Source of the DNA: Mycobacterium sp.
Lineage (GTDB): Bacteria > Actinomycetota > Actinomycetes > Mycobacteriales > Mycobacteriaceae
Assembly (NCBI GenBank): GCA_020438915.1
Contig: JAGQTR010000102.1
Location: forward strand, 1-6,182
Direction: 5' to 3'
DNA length: 6,182 nt
Every line of letters begins with the position of its first letter. Position 1 is the first letter of the stretch. Below the pieces are notes generated by a model. That model saw only the letters and a list, made by a program, of their open reading frames with translations, had not been told where the DNA came from and made no database searches. Below are positions 1-5,619 of this stretch, piece by piece. The translations under genes were made by a program, and so were the position numbers.

Positions 1-1004
1 TTGGCGTACTTGTTCACCACGCTCGTCAACGCCGCGCGGAAGCCCTCTTCGTGGGTGCCGCCCTCGTGGATGTTGATGGTGTTGGCGAAGGTGTGCACGG
101 ATTCGGAGTAGCCGCCGTTCCACTGCATGGCGATCTCGACCTCGTGGCCGGGGCCCTTGCCTTCGAAGGCGATGATGCTTTGCTGGATGGCGGTTTTGGT
201 GCGGTTGATGTGTTTGACGTAGTCGACCAGACCGCCGGGGTAGTGGAAGGTGCGGTGCTTGAGCTTGTGCGGACGCGCCGCTTCGGCGGCCTTCTCGTCG
301 GCCGATTTCGGTGCCTCGGCGGTGTCGCTCACGACATCGTCGACCACTGATTCGGCGGTGACCCGCTCATCGGTGAGGTCGATGGTCAAACCCTTGTTGA
401 GGAACGCCATTTCCTGCAGTCGGCGGGCGACGGTCTCGAAGTCGTATTCGGTGGTCTCGAAGATGTCGGGATCAGCCCAGAACCTGATCGTGGTACCGGT
501 CTTCGTCGTCGGTCCGCCCTGTTTGAGGGTGCCCGGGACGGAGCGGTCGTAGTGCTGGAACCACTCGTAGCCGTCTCGCAGAACCGTGGCCTCCAGGCGG
601 GTCGACAGGGCGTTGACCACCGAGACACCGACGCCGTGCAGACCGCCGCTGACGTTGTACCCGCTTTCCTCGCCGCCGAATTTACCTCCGGCGTGCAGCT
701 GGGTCATGACGACGTCGATCGTCGGGGGGCCGCTGGCGTGTTTCTCGACGGGGATGCCGCGGCCGTCGTCGGTGACCTGCACGCTGCCGTCGCCGAGGAT
801 GCTGACGTCGACCCTGGTGGCGTAGCCGGCCATGGCCTCGTCGATCGCGTTGTCGACGACCTCCCACACCAGATGGTGTAGTCCCCGCTCACCGGTGGAG
901 CCGATGTACATGCCCGGCCGTTTCCGAACAGCTTCCAAGCCCTCCAGAATGGTGATGGCGGCAGCACCATAGTTGTTTGAAGCGCTCTTGTTCTGGGCAG
1001 CCAC
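1..1004 (-). CDS. gyrB: DNA gyrase subunit B, N-terminal half (3' end cut by window edge)
   Basis: ATP-hydrolysing subunit of DNA gyrase, the type IIA topoisomerase that introduces negative supercoils with GyrA. The visible 334 codons cover the GHKL ATPase domain and part of the transducer domain. Motifs seen: RKRPGMYIGS (27-36), N-box EVVDNAIDE with E48 as expected catalytic base and N52 as Mg ligand, DDGRGIP (79-85), QLHAGGKF (102-109) and GGLHGVG (120-126). A charged, Ala-rich insert at about residues 214-246 matches the mycobacterial GyrB 'C-loop'. The GTG at 1004-1002 is chosen because AAGGAG (1021-1016) precedes it by 11 bases and MAAQNK resembles mycobacterial GyrB N-termini. The family is about 675 residues, so roughly half, including the TOPRIM domain, lies outside. 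It sits 232 bp after dciA with its own likely promoter; gyrA is expected next. Identity is certain. Confidence 0.98.
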   Translation of the reverse strand, partial: MAAQNKSASNNYGAAAITILEGLEAVRKRPGMYIGSTGERGLHHLVWEVVDNAIDEAMAGYATRVDVSILGDGSVQVTDDGRGIPVEKHASGPPTIDVVMTQLHAGGKFGGEESGYNVSGGLHGVGVSVVNALSTRLEATVLRDGYEWFQHYDRSVPGTLKQGGPTTKTGTTIRFWADPDIFETTEYDFETVARRLQEMAFLNKGLTIDLTDERVTAESVVDDVVSDTAEAPKSADEKAAEAARPHKLKHRTFHYPGGLVDYVKHINRTKTAIQQSIIAFEGKGPGHEVEIAMQWNGGYSESVHTFANTINIHEGGTHEEGFRAALTSVVNKYA

Positions 1005-1015
1005 GTTGAACGCGT

Positions 1016-1021
1016 CTCCTT
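1016..1021 (-). promoter_or_regulatory. Ribosome binding site of gyrB
   Basis: The minus strand reads AAGGAG, then 11 bases, then GTG. This fixes the GTG at 1004 as the gyrB start in the absence of a nearby ATG in frame. Confidence 0.75.
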
Positions 1022-1079
1022 GGTGTTTCGCGGGGATCGGGTGCGCAGGAGCGACGGCCCCTCGCAGATCTCGTCTAAG

Positions 1080-1085
1080 AGTCTA
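1080..1085 (-). promoter_or_regulatory. Candidate -10 element for gyrB
   Basis: The minus strand reads TAGACT, which fits the mycobacterial SigA -10 pattern TANNNT. A start site about 7 bases downstream would leave a leader of roughly 70 nt before the gyrB GTG. No good TTGACA-like -35 lies at 17-18 bp spacing (TCAGTG or GTCAGT is found there), so this is a weak call. Confidence 0.3.
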
Positions 1086-1236
1086 CCGTCAGGCACTCTC
1101 GGCACTGACCCAGAGGCGGCGTTTCCACACACCTATTTGCGTCGCCTGCGGAATATTTTGAATCTCGATACGTCCCGACGCTTGAGCGTTGTACATAAAT
1201 GCTTGTCGGCGCTCTCAGGCCGTGGTAGTGCGGGCG

Positions 1237-1818
1237 CTAACCGTAGGTGTCCCGCGGTCCGCGGCCTGGCACCCGGTAAGGCCCTTTGCGCCACGTCGGA
1301 CCTACCGGACCGACGATTTTCAGCGACTTCACCACCCCGTCACCGACTGCGGCAGCGATCTTGGCCAAGATCTGGGCCTGAACCATGCGCAGTTGGGTCG
1401 CCCACGCGGTGGATTCGGCGGACACGGTGAGAACCCCGTCATGTAGCGATGTCGGTGCTGCGTGTGCGGCAATCTGATCGCCGACCACAGACCGCCAGCG
1501 CCCGAACACCGAACCTTCGGCCACCCGACCCGACCACCCGCGGCTGCGGGCCAGATCACTGGTGGCGGCACCGAGTAGTTGCGGATCACGGCCGTCGGGA
1601 CGTGGACCCGACCATCGGCGCCTGCTGTTGCTCGGCACGCGCCGCGCTGCCGGAGCGTTTCGGCCGCGCCCGACGTTCTTACCCTGGACCCGCGCCGCTC
1701 CCCGGGCTTCCTCCAGAGTTCGCCGCACCAGGTCCATGCCCTTCAATCCGGCCAGTCCGGCGGGCGGTTCCGGCACGGAATCCTGTTCCTCGGGGTTGCT
1801 GAGATCGTCACCGGTCAT
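1237..1818 (-). CDS. dciA: DUF721 / DciA-family replicative helicase-associated protein
   Basis: 193-residue protein of the DUF721 (DciA) family. DciA interacts with the replicative helicase DnaB and is needed for its function at replication initiation in bacteria lacking DnaC/DnaI loaders, including mycobacteria. The orthologous position is Rv0004 / MSMEG_0004. Residues about 36-75 are rich in Arg, Gly and Ala and look disordered and basic. The conserved domain spans roughly 83-172, with GWSGRVAEGSVFGRW, VVGDQIAAHA and STAWATQLRM as recognisable blocks. The C-terminus GRGPRDTYG is typical of mycobacteria. The ATG overlaps the recF stop (ATGA, 1818-1815) and has no strong Shine-Dalgarno, so translational coupling to recF is likely. 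A second Met at residue 28 (GMDLVRRTLEEAR) is a possible alternative start. Older annotations call it hypothetical. Confidence 0.92.
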   Translation of the reverse strand: MTGDDLSNPEEQDSVPEPPAGLAGLKGMDLVRRTLEEARGAARVQGKNVGRGRNAPAARRVPSNSRRRWSGPRPDGRDPQLLGAATSDLARSRGWSGRVAEGSVFGRWRSVVGDQIAAHAAPTSLHDGVLTVSAESTAWATQLRMVQAQILAKIAAAVGDGVVKSLKIVGPVGPTWRKGPYRVPGRGPRDTYG

Positions 1819-2975
1819 TGCTGTACCGCCGAGATGCGACCGCGGTCGCCGTCGTGCATCGTGATGCCGATGCGGCGCACCTCCCAGTCCACCGGAATGT
1901 CTTCACCCACCGCGGCGGTCACCAGAACCTGCTCGGCGGAAGCCGCGACGTGCGCCAATGCCGTGCGGCGGGCATTGTCGAGTTCGGCGAACACGTCGTC
2001 GAGCAGCAGCACCGGGTCCCCGCCTTCCGCACGCAGCAATTCGTAGGCGGCCAGCCGCAGCGCCAGCGCGACCGACCACGATTCCCCATGGCTGGCAAAT
2101 CCTTTCGCCACATGCTCACCGAGTCGCAACTCCAGATCATCGCGGTGCGGTCCGACAAGACACACTCCACGTTCCAACTCTGCTTCGCGACGGCTCCGTA
2201 GCGCATCCAAGAGTGCGGCTTCGAACACCGCCGGGTTGGCGACACCGGCGGTCGCTTCGAGCTCAACCGCTTCCACCCCGCTGCGATAGCGGATGGCCGC
2301 CGGGCGGGAAGCGGGCGCCAACAACTGATATGCCTTCTCCACCTCGGGAGCGAGTTCGGCCACCAGTCCTACCCGCGCTGCGATCAACTGGGAACCATGC
2401 GCTGCCAGGTACCCATCCCACACATCCAATGTCTCCAGCGCGCCGCGATCGCCTCGATATCGTGCACCGGCAGCGGTTTTGAGAAGCGCGGTGCGTTGCC
2501 GCACCACTTTGTCGTAGTCCGCACGCACTGCCGCGATTCGGGGTCGACGGGTGGTGGCGAGCTCGTCGAGATAGCGCCGACGTTCACTCGGGTCGCCACG
2601 CACCAGCGTGAGGTCCTCCGGTGCGAATAACACCGCCCGCAGGACGCCCAGAATTTCGCGTGCCGATCTCGTTGGCGAGCGATTCAGCCGCGCCTTGTTC
2701 GCCCGACCGGAGGTGATGTCGAGGTCGACGGCAAGTTCACGGCCCTCGCTGACGACGATCGTCGACACCACCGCCCGGCCGGTCCCGGCACGGATCAGTG
2801 GTGCGTCGGAGGCAACCCGATGCGAGCCAAGCGTGGATGAATACCACAGTGCCTCAATGAGATTGGTTTTTCCGAAACCGTTGGGACCTACGAACACCGT
2901 GCGCCCGGGTTCCAGGTCGAGTTCCATGCGCTCCCATGACCGGAAGTCGGTCAGGGCGAGATGGCGAACGTACAC
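1815..2975 (-). CDS. recF: DNA replication and repair protein RecF
   Basis: SMC-like ABC ATPase of the RecFOR pathway. RecF binds gapped DNA and, with RecO and RecR, helps load RecA for single-strand gap repair. The 386 residues match mycobacterial RecF in length. Walker A is GPNGFGKT (30-37); GPHRDD (275-280) is a conserved RecF block; the ABC signature region is ASHGES (294-299); Walker B and D-loop are LLLDDVFAELD (323-333). The start is a GTG (2975-2973) giving the expected MYVRHLALTDFRSW N-terminus. Only a weak GGGA lies upstream in the 13-bp gap after gnd, which suggests dependence on upstream translation. The 3' end overlaps dciA by four bases. All key motifs are intact. Confidence 0.97.
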   Translation of the reverse strand: MYVRHLALTDFRSWERMELDLEPGRTVFVGPNGFGKTNLIEALWYSSTLGSHRVASDAPLIRAGTGRAVVSTIVVSEGRELAVDLDITSGRANKARLNRSPTRSAREILGVLRAVLFAPEDLTLVRGDPSERRRYLDELATTRRPRIAAVRADYDKVVRQRTALLKTAAGARYRGDRGALETLDVWDGYLAAHGSQLIAARVGLVAELAPEVEKAYQLLAPASRPAAIRYRSGVEAVELEATAGVANPAVFEAALLDALRSRREAELERGVCLVGPHRDDLELRLGEHVAKGFASHGESWSVALALRLAAYELLRAEGGDPVLLLDDVFAELDNARRTALAHVAASAEQVLVTAAVGEDIPVDWEVRRIGITMHDGDRGRISAVQQ

Positions 2976-2988
2976 CGATTTATCCCGG

Positions 2989-3882
2989 TCACCCGGACTC
3001 GCTCACTCGTTTGACGGCGTGTCCACCGAATTGGTTACGCAGTGCGGCGACCGCCTTCATCGTCGGCGAGTCGTCCTGGCGGGAGAGGAACCTGGCGAAC
3101 AATGCTGCCGCGATACTGGGCACCGGAACACGCAACCTGATCGCTTCCTCCACCGTCCACCGGCCTTCCCCGGAATCCTCTGTGTAGCCGCTAATTTCAT
3201 CCAGACCCGGATCTTCCTTGAGCGCCTTGGCCAGTAGTTGCTGCAGCCATGACCGCACCACCGTGCCGTTTGTCCAGGCCTGGTAGACCGCCTGAGGATC
3301 CTTGACCAACCCCTCGGCGGCGAGCATCTCGTAACCTTCGGCGTAAGCAGTCATCAGGGCGTACTCGACACCGTTGTGCACCATTTTCGCGAAATGTCCG
3401 GCACCTACGGGTCCCACGTGGACGAATCCGTCCGCTACCGGTCCCGGGGGACGCAACGCATCGAAGATCGGCATCGCCCGGGCTACATCGGCTTCGCTGC
3501 CACCCACCATCAGTCCGTAACCCTCGGTGAGCCCCCAGATGCCACCGGAGACTCCAGCATCAATGAAGCCGATTCCCTTTTCCCCCAACGATTTCGCGTG
3601 CGGTACGTCCGCTGTATAGCGGGAGTTACCACCGTCTATCACCAAATCGCCGGCGGTGAGCACCTCGGTCAGAGCAGCGATGGTTTGTTCGGTGACGGTA
3701 CCGGAAGGCACCATCACCCACACGATACGAGGGGAGCTCAGCGCGGCTGCCAGATCACCGAGGGATCCCACGTCGGAGACCTCCGGCCTGGGGTCGTATC
3801 CGACCACGTCATGGCCGCCTTCGCGCAACCGGGCGCGCATGTTGAAGCCCATCTTTCCCAGACCGATGAGACCCAGTTGCAT
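2989..3882 (-). CDS. gnd: 6-phosphogluconate dehydrogenase, decarboxylating, short NAD-type
   Basis: Oxidative pentose phosphate enzyme: 6-phosphogluconate + NAD(P)+ gives ribulose 5-phosphate + CO2 + NAD(P)H, in the cytoplasm. At 297 residues it belongs to the short form rather than the ~470-residue E. coli type. The N-terminal Rossmann motif is GLGKMG (7-12). The second beta strand ends GYDPRP, and D30 where NADP enzymes carry Asn-Arg-Ser suggests NAD preference (inference). Substrate and catalytic blocks are VIDGGNSRY (81-89), DAGVSGGIWG (108-117) and GHFAKMVHNGVEY (162-174), with K166 and E173 the expected acid/base pair. SGYTEDSGEGRW (231-242) is also conserved. The ATG is preceded by a strong AAGGAGGG (3898-3891). 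It lies between dnaN and recF, most likely co-transcribed. M. tuberculosis lacks gnd here, whereas M. smegmatis has it. Confidence 0.96.
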   Translation of the reverse strand: MQLGLIGLGKMGFNMRARLREGGHDVVGYDPRPEVSDVGSLGDLAAALSSPRIVWVMVPSGTVTEQTIAALTEVLTAGDLVIDGGNSRYTADVPHAKSLGEKGIGFIDAGVSGGIWGLTEGYGLMVGGSEADVARAMPIFDALRPPGPVADGFVHVGPVGAGHFAKMVHNGVEYALMTAYAEGYEMLAAEGLVKDPQAVYQAWTNGTVVRSWLQQLLAKALKEDPGLDEISGYTEDSGEGRWTVEEAIRLRVPVPSIAAALFARFLSRQDDSPTMKAVAALRNQFGGHAVKRVSESG

Positions 3883-3890
3883 GTGCGCGT

Positions 3891-3898
3891 CCCTCCTT
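3891..3898 (-). promoter_or_regulatory. Strong ribosome binding site of gnd
   Basis: The minus strand reads AAGGAGGG, near-perfect complementarity to the 16S rRNA 3' end, 8 bases before the ATG at 3882. It is the strongest RBS in the window and supports independent translation of gnd in contrast to recF and dciA. Confidence 0.8.
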
Positions 3899-3930
3899 GT
3901 GTTGATGCTACGGAGTGTTGATGCTGCGGA
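3899..3930. repeat. 16-bp tandem duplication between dnaN and gnd
   Basis: Two adjacent copies, GTGTTGATGCTACGGA (3899-3914) and GTGTTGATGCTGCGGA (3915-3930), differ at one base. Together they fill almost the whole spacer between the dnaN stop codon (3933-3931) and the gnd Shine-Dalgarno. It looks like a small duplication, not a mobile element. Confidence 0.85.
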
Positions 3931-5124
3931 TCAGCCCGGCAGACGCACCGGCATCAACAAGTAGACGTAGTCGGTTTGAGCCGCGGCGAAAGGCCCACTA
4001 CCACCGGCCTCTCCATCGCCCTCACCCGCCGGACGCAACACCGCCGGCCGACTGGGTGTGGTGAAGCCGAATGTCACCCGCTCGGCGTGCAGCGAGCCGA
4101 GACCGTCGGTCAAATAGGTCGGGTTGAACGCGATGGTCAGCGGATCACCGGAGAATTCCACCGCCAGGTCTTCTTCTGCCCGGCCGACATCATCAGCACC
4201 GGCGGACAGCCTCAAGACATCGTCGGCGAACTCCATCCTGACTTGCGCTCCCCGGTCGGCCACCAGGGCGACGCGCTTGATCGCTTCGGTCAGCTCCGCC
4301 ACATCGATGGTGGCAACGGCAGTGTGCTCGCTGGGAAGCAGCTGACGGAACTTCGGGAACTCTGCATCCAGGAGTCGGGTTGTACCGCTCTTGCCCTTGC
4401 TCCGGATTCCCAGCAGGCCCTCTTTGCCGACCGCCGGACCCGCCCCCAGCGACAGGTGCACTTCTTCGCCGTCGGTACCGGCCTTGGCGGCTTCTGCCAG
4501 TGTCTTCGCCGGAACCAGGACTGCGGCTTCCACGCCTGCAGATGTCGTGGACCAGGTCAGCTCCCGTACCGCAAGCCGGAACCGATCGGTGGCCGCCAAA
4601 ACAACCTTCTCACCGGAGATCTCGACTCGAATACCGGTCAGCATGGGCAGTGTGTCATCGCGGCCGGCGGCGACGGCCACTTGCCCAATGGCCTCGGCGA
4701 ACAGGTCCGAAGACACCACCCCGGTCTCCTCGGGCAGAGTCGGCAACGTCGGGTAATCCTCGACGGCCATCGTCGGTAGCGAGAAACGTGCGCTGCCGCA
4801 GGTCAACGAGACGCGAGTGCCTTCGGCGCTGACGTCCACCGGCTTGGCCGGCAATGACCTGACGATGTCTGAAAGCAACCGACCGGATACCAAAACGCTT
4901 CCAGGAGAAGCTATCTCCGCCGGAACCTTCACCTCGGCAGAGACTTCGTAGTCGAATCCCGACACGGTCAGCCCGTCGTCGGATCCGGTCAGCAGTACAC
5001 CTGCCAGCACAGGCACCGTCGGCCTGGTCGGAAGATTGCGAGCCACCCAGGCGACCGCGTCGGCAAAGTCTTCGCGGGTCAACCGAAACTTCAAATCCGT
5101 GAGACCTGGCGTCTCCACGTTCAT
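3931..5124 (-). CDS. dnaN: DNA polymerase III subunit beta (sliding clamp)
   Basis: Ring-forming homodimeric clamp that tethers the replicative polymerase to DNA and serves as docking platform for other replication and repair proteins. The 397 residues fit the mycobacterial clamp, with three repeated domains of about 130 residues each. Recognisable blocks are GLTDLKFRL (7-15), RPTVPVLAGVLL (34-45), ARFSLPTMAVEDYP (112-125), DDTLPMLTGIR (156-166), ATDRFRLAVREL (178-189), LLDAEFPKFRQLLP (251-264) and the C-terminal YLLMPVRLPG (388-397), which forms part of the protein-binding pocket in the family. The ATG at 5124 is preferred over an in-frame TTG at 5160 because AAGGG (5134-5130) stands 5 bases upstream and homologues begin shortly before GLTDLKF. 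It is the first gene after oriC and probably heads the dnaN-gnd-recF-dciA operon. Confidence 0.98.
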   Translation of the reverse strand: MNVETPGLTDLKFRLTREDFADAVAWVARNLPTRPTVPVLAGVLLTGSDDGLTVSGFDYEVSAEVKVPAEIASPGSVLVSGRLLSDIVRSLPAKPVDVSAEGTRVSLTCGSARFSLPTMAVEDYPTLPTLPEETGVVSSDLFAEAIGQVAVAAGRDDTLPMLTGIRVEISGEKVVLAATDRFRLAVRELTWSTTSAGVEAAVLVPAKTLAEAAKAGTDGEEVHLSLGAGPAVGKEGLLGIRSKGKSGTTRLLDAEFPKFRQLLPSEHTAVATIDVAELTEAIKRVALVADRGAQVRMEFADDVLRLSAGADDVGRAEEDLAVEFSGDPLTIAFNPTYLTDGLGSLHAERVTFGFTTPSRPAVLRPAGEGDGEAGGSGPFAAAQTDYVYLLMPVRLPG

Positions 5125-5129
5125 AGCGT

Positions 5130-5134
5130 CCCTT
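5130..5134 (-). promoter_or_regulatory. Ribosome binding site deciding the dnaN start
   Basis: The minus strand reads GAAGGGACGCT followed by ATG. AAGGG ends 5 bases before the ATG at 5124 and supports that start over the upstream in-frame TTG at 5160, which lacks such a site. Confidence 0.6.
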
Positions 5135-5172
5135 CGATGCACACCCCGACTGAGCCCCAATCAGCGAGTTTT

Positions 5173-5187
5173 CGGTGCCGCGCACCG
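5173..5187. repeat. Short hairpin next to the palindrome
   Basis: CGGTGC-CGC-GCACCG forms a 6-bp perfect stem with a 3-base loop, one base from the 14-bp palindrome. Its left arm shares bases with the longer-range TTTCGGT/ACCGAAA pairing, so the two folds are mutually exclusive. There is no U-tract, so it is not a classical terminator. Confidence 0.5.
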
Positions 5188-5188
5188 C

Positions 5189-5202
5189 CACGTCCGGACG
5201 TG
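5189..5202. promoter_or_regulatory. 14-bp perfect palindrome in the dnaN leader
   Basis: CACGTCCGGACGTG is a perfect 14-base palindrome centred 71-72 bp upstream of the dnaN ATG. It could be a binding site for a dimeric protein. The flanking arms TTTCGGT (5170-5176) and ACCGAAA (5211-5217) are also complementary and enclose it. Function unknown. Confidence 0.5.
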
Positions 5203-5334
5203 CTACGACGACCGAAACGGCTGTCGATGAACCACCGTAGAGCTTTCAGGCTCAAGTTGGAAGCCAATCGGTCGGGGTGAAGTTCGTCGGCAAAAATCGT
5301 CAACTCGCCAATGTCCGGGGTGTCCCCAGGAGCC

Positions 5335-5380
5335 TTCTTCTAGAAGTAATCAATAGGTATTTAACAGCAACAGTAATAGG
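5335..5380. other. AT-rich DNA unwinding element candidate
   Basis: 32 of 46 bases are A or T, the clearest AT-rich stretch in the window. It lies 12 bp from a perfect DnaA box, as expected for the site where DnaA melts the origin. Its right part reads as six trinucleotides TAA CAG CAA CAG TAA TAG (5362-5379), compatible with a DnaA-trio array. Confidence 0.7.
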
Positions 5381-5392
5381 TCCTGTGCAGAC

Positions 5393-5401
5393 TGTGGACA
5401 A
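5393..5401 (-). promoter_or_regulatory. DnaA box (perfect)
   Basis: TGTGGACAA on the plus strand, i.e. TTGTCCACA on minus, the exact mycobacterial DnaA-box consensus. It lies beside the AT-rich region and directly abuts a degenerate box-like sequence (5384-5392, TGTGCAGAC, 6 of 9). Confidence 0.9.
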
Positions 5402-5436
5402 GCGTGGTTCTTCGCAGTCCAGGGGTGGTGGCGGAC

Positions 5437-5467
5437 TGTGGGCACAGTGTGGATATCGGGGGGACAA
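5437..5467 (-). promoter_or_regulatory. Three degenerate DnaA boxes spaced 11 bp
   Basis: TGTGGGCAC (5437-5445), TGTGGATAT (5448-5456) and GGGGGACAA (5459-5467) each match TGTGGACAA at 7 of 9 positions. All share one orientation, and their starts are exactly 11 bp apart. They are plausible low-affinity DnaA sites, as mycobacterial origins are known to carry many degenerate boxes. Confidence 0.5.
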
Positions 5468-5484
5468 CTTGGGTGGGGTTGGGG
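5458..5484 (+). other. Potential G-quadruplex motif in oriC
   Basis: Four G tracts on the plus strand: 5458-5463 (six G), 5471-5473, 5475-5478 and 5481-5484, with loops of 7, 1 and 2 bases. This satisfies the G3+N1-7 rule. A further G4 tract at 5499-5502 lies just beyond. Folding is predicted only from sequence. Confidence 0.6.
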
Positions 5485-5513
5485 ATGAGGACGCGGTTGG
5501 GGATCCGGACGCG
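5477..5513. repeat. 18-bp tandem repeat inside oriC
   Basis: GGTTGGGGATGAGGACGCG (5477-5495) is followed, at period 18, by GGTTGGGGATCCGGACGCG (5495-5513), differing only in GA versus CC. The repeat lies between the degenerate boxes and the perfect box at 5527. Confidence 0.85.
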
Positions 5514-5526
5514 AATTCGTCTCGGT

Positions 5527-5535
5527 TTGTCCACA
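5527..5535 (+). promoter_or_regulatory. DnaA box (perfect)
   Basis: TTGTCCACA, an exact consensus match, in the opposite orientation to the box at 5393-5401. A weaker TGCTACACA (7 of 9 against TTCTCCACA) follows at 5539-5547. Confidence 0.9.
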
Positions 5536-5619
5536 CCCTGCTACACAGTTCCGTGCTGTGACGGGTGGGACGACGGGGACAGAAGTTTTTTGATGTCGGG
5601 GGCGTGAGTCGGCATACGT

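Larger units (their letters stand above)
1005..1236 (-). promoter_or_regulatory. dciA-gyrB intergenic region, probable gyr operon promoter region
   Basis: This 232-bp gap contains no credible gene. It separates the dnaN-gnd-recF-dciA series from gyrB. It includes an AT-rich patch near 1151-1170 and 1190-1200, a short inverted repeat ACGCT-TG-AGCGT at 1178-1189, a TANNNT-type -10 candidate at 1080-1085, and a DnaA-box-like GTTTCCACA at 1121-1129. In M. smegmatis the gyr operon is known to have a promoter upstream of gyrB and relaxation-stimulated transcription. That this applies here is inferred from synteny. Confidence 0.6.

Noticed and set aside
704..1132. Alternative minus-strand frame overlapping the gyrB start
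   Set aside because: Out of frame with the unmistakable GHKL domain of GyrB; an Arg/Ser/Pro-rich shadow product.
2608..3237. Plus-strand open frame (209 codons) across the recF-gnd junction
   Set aside because: It spans the antisense of two conserved genes; its Ser/Arg-rich composition and lack of motifs mark it as a shadow.
3270..3278. TTGTCCAGG inside gnd as a DnaA box
   Set aside because: Only 7 of 9 matches, isolated within a coding region; expected by chance.
3376..3921. Plus-strand open frame (181 codons) opposite gnd
   Set aside because: Antisense shadow of gnd with no domain signature and no plausible RBS or promoter.
3976..4779. Long plus-strand open frame (267 codons) opposite dnaN
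   Set aside because: It lies wholly antisense to an unmistakable dnaN. Its protein is rich in Arg, Gln and Gly with no recognisable domain, as expected from antisense frames in GC-rich DNA.
3931..5160. Longer dnaN from the in-frame TTG at 5160
   Set aside because: The extra 12 residues are not seen in clamps I know, and the ATG at 5124 has an RBS and matches the usual N-terminus.
5277..5561. Plus-strand open frame (94 codons) covering oriC
   Set aside because: It runs through DnaA boxes, the AT-rich element and the G-rich repeats; the Gly-rich product is a by-product of these, and no homologous family is recognisable.
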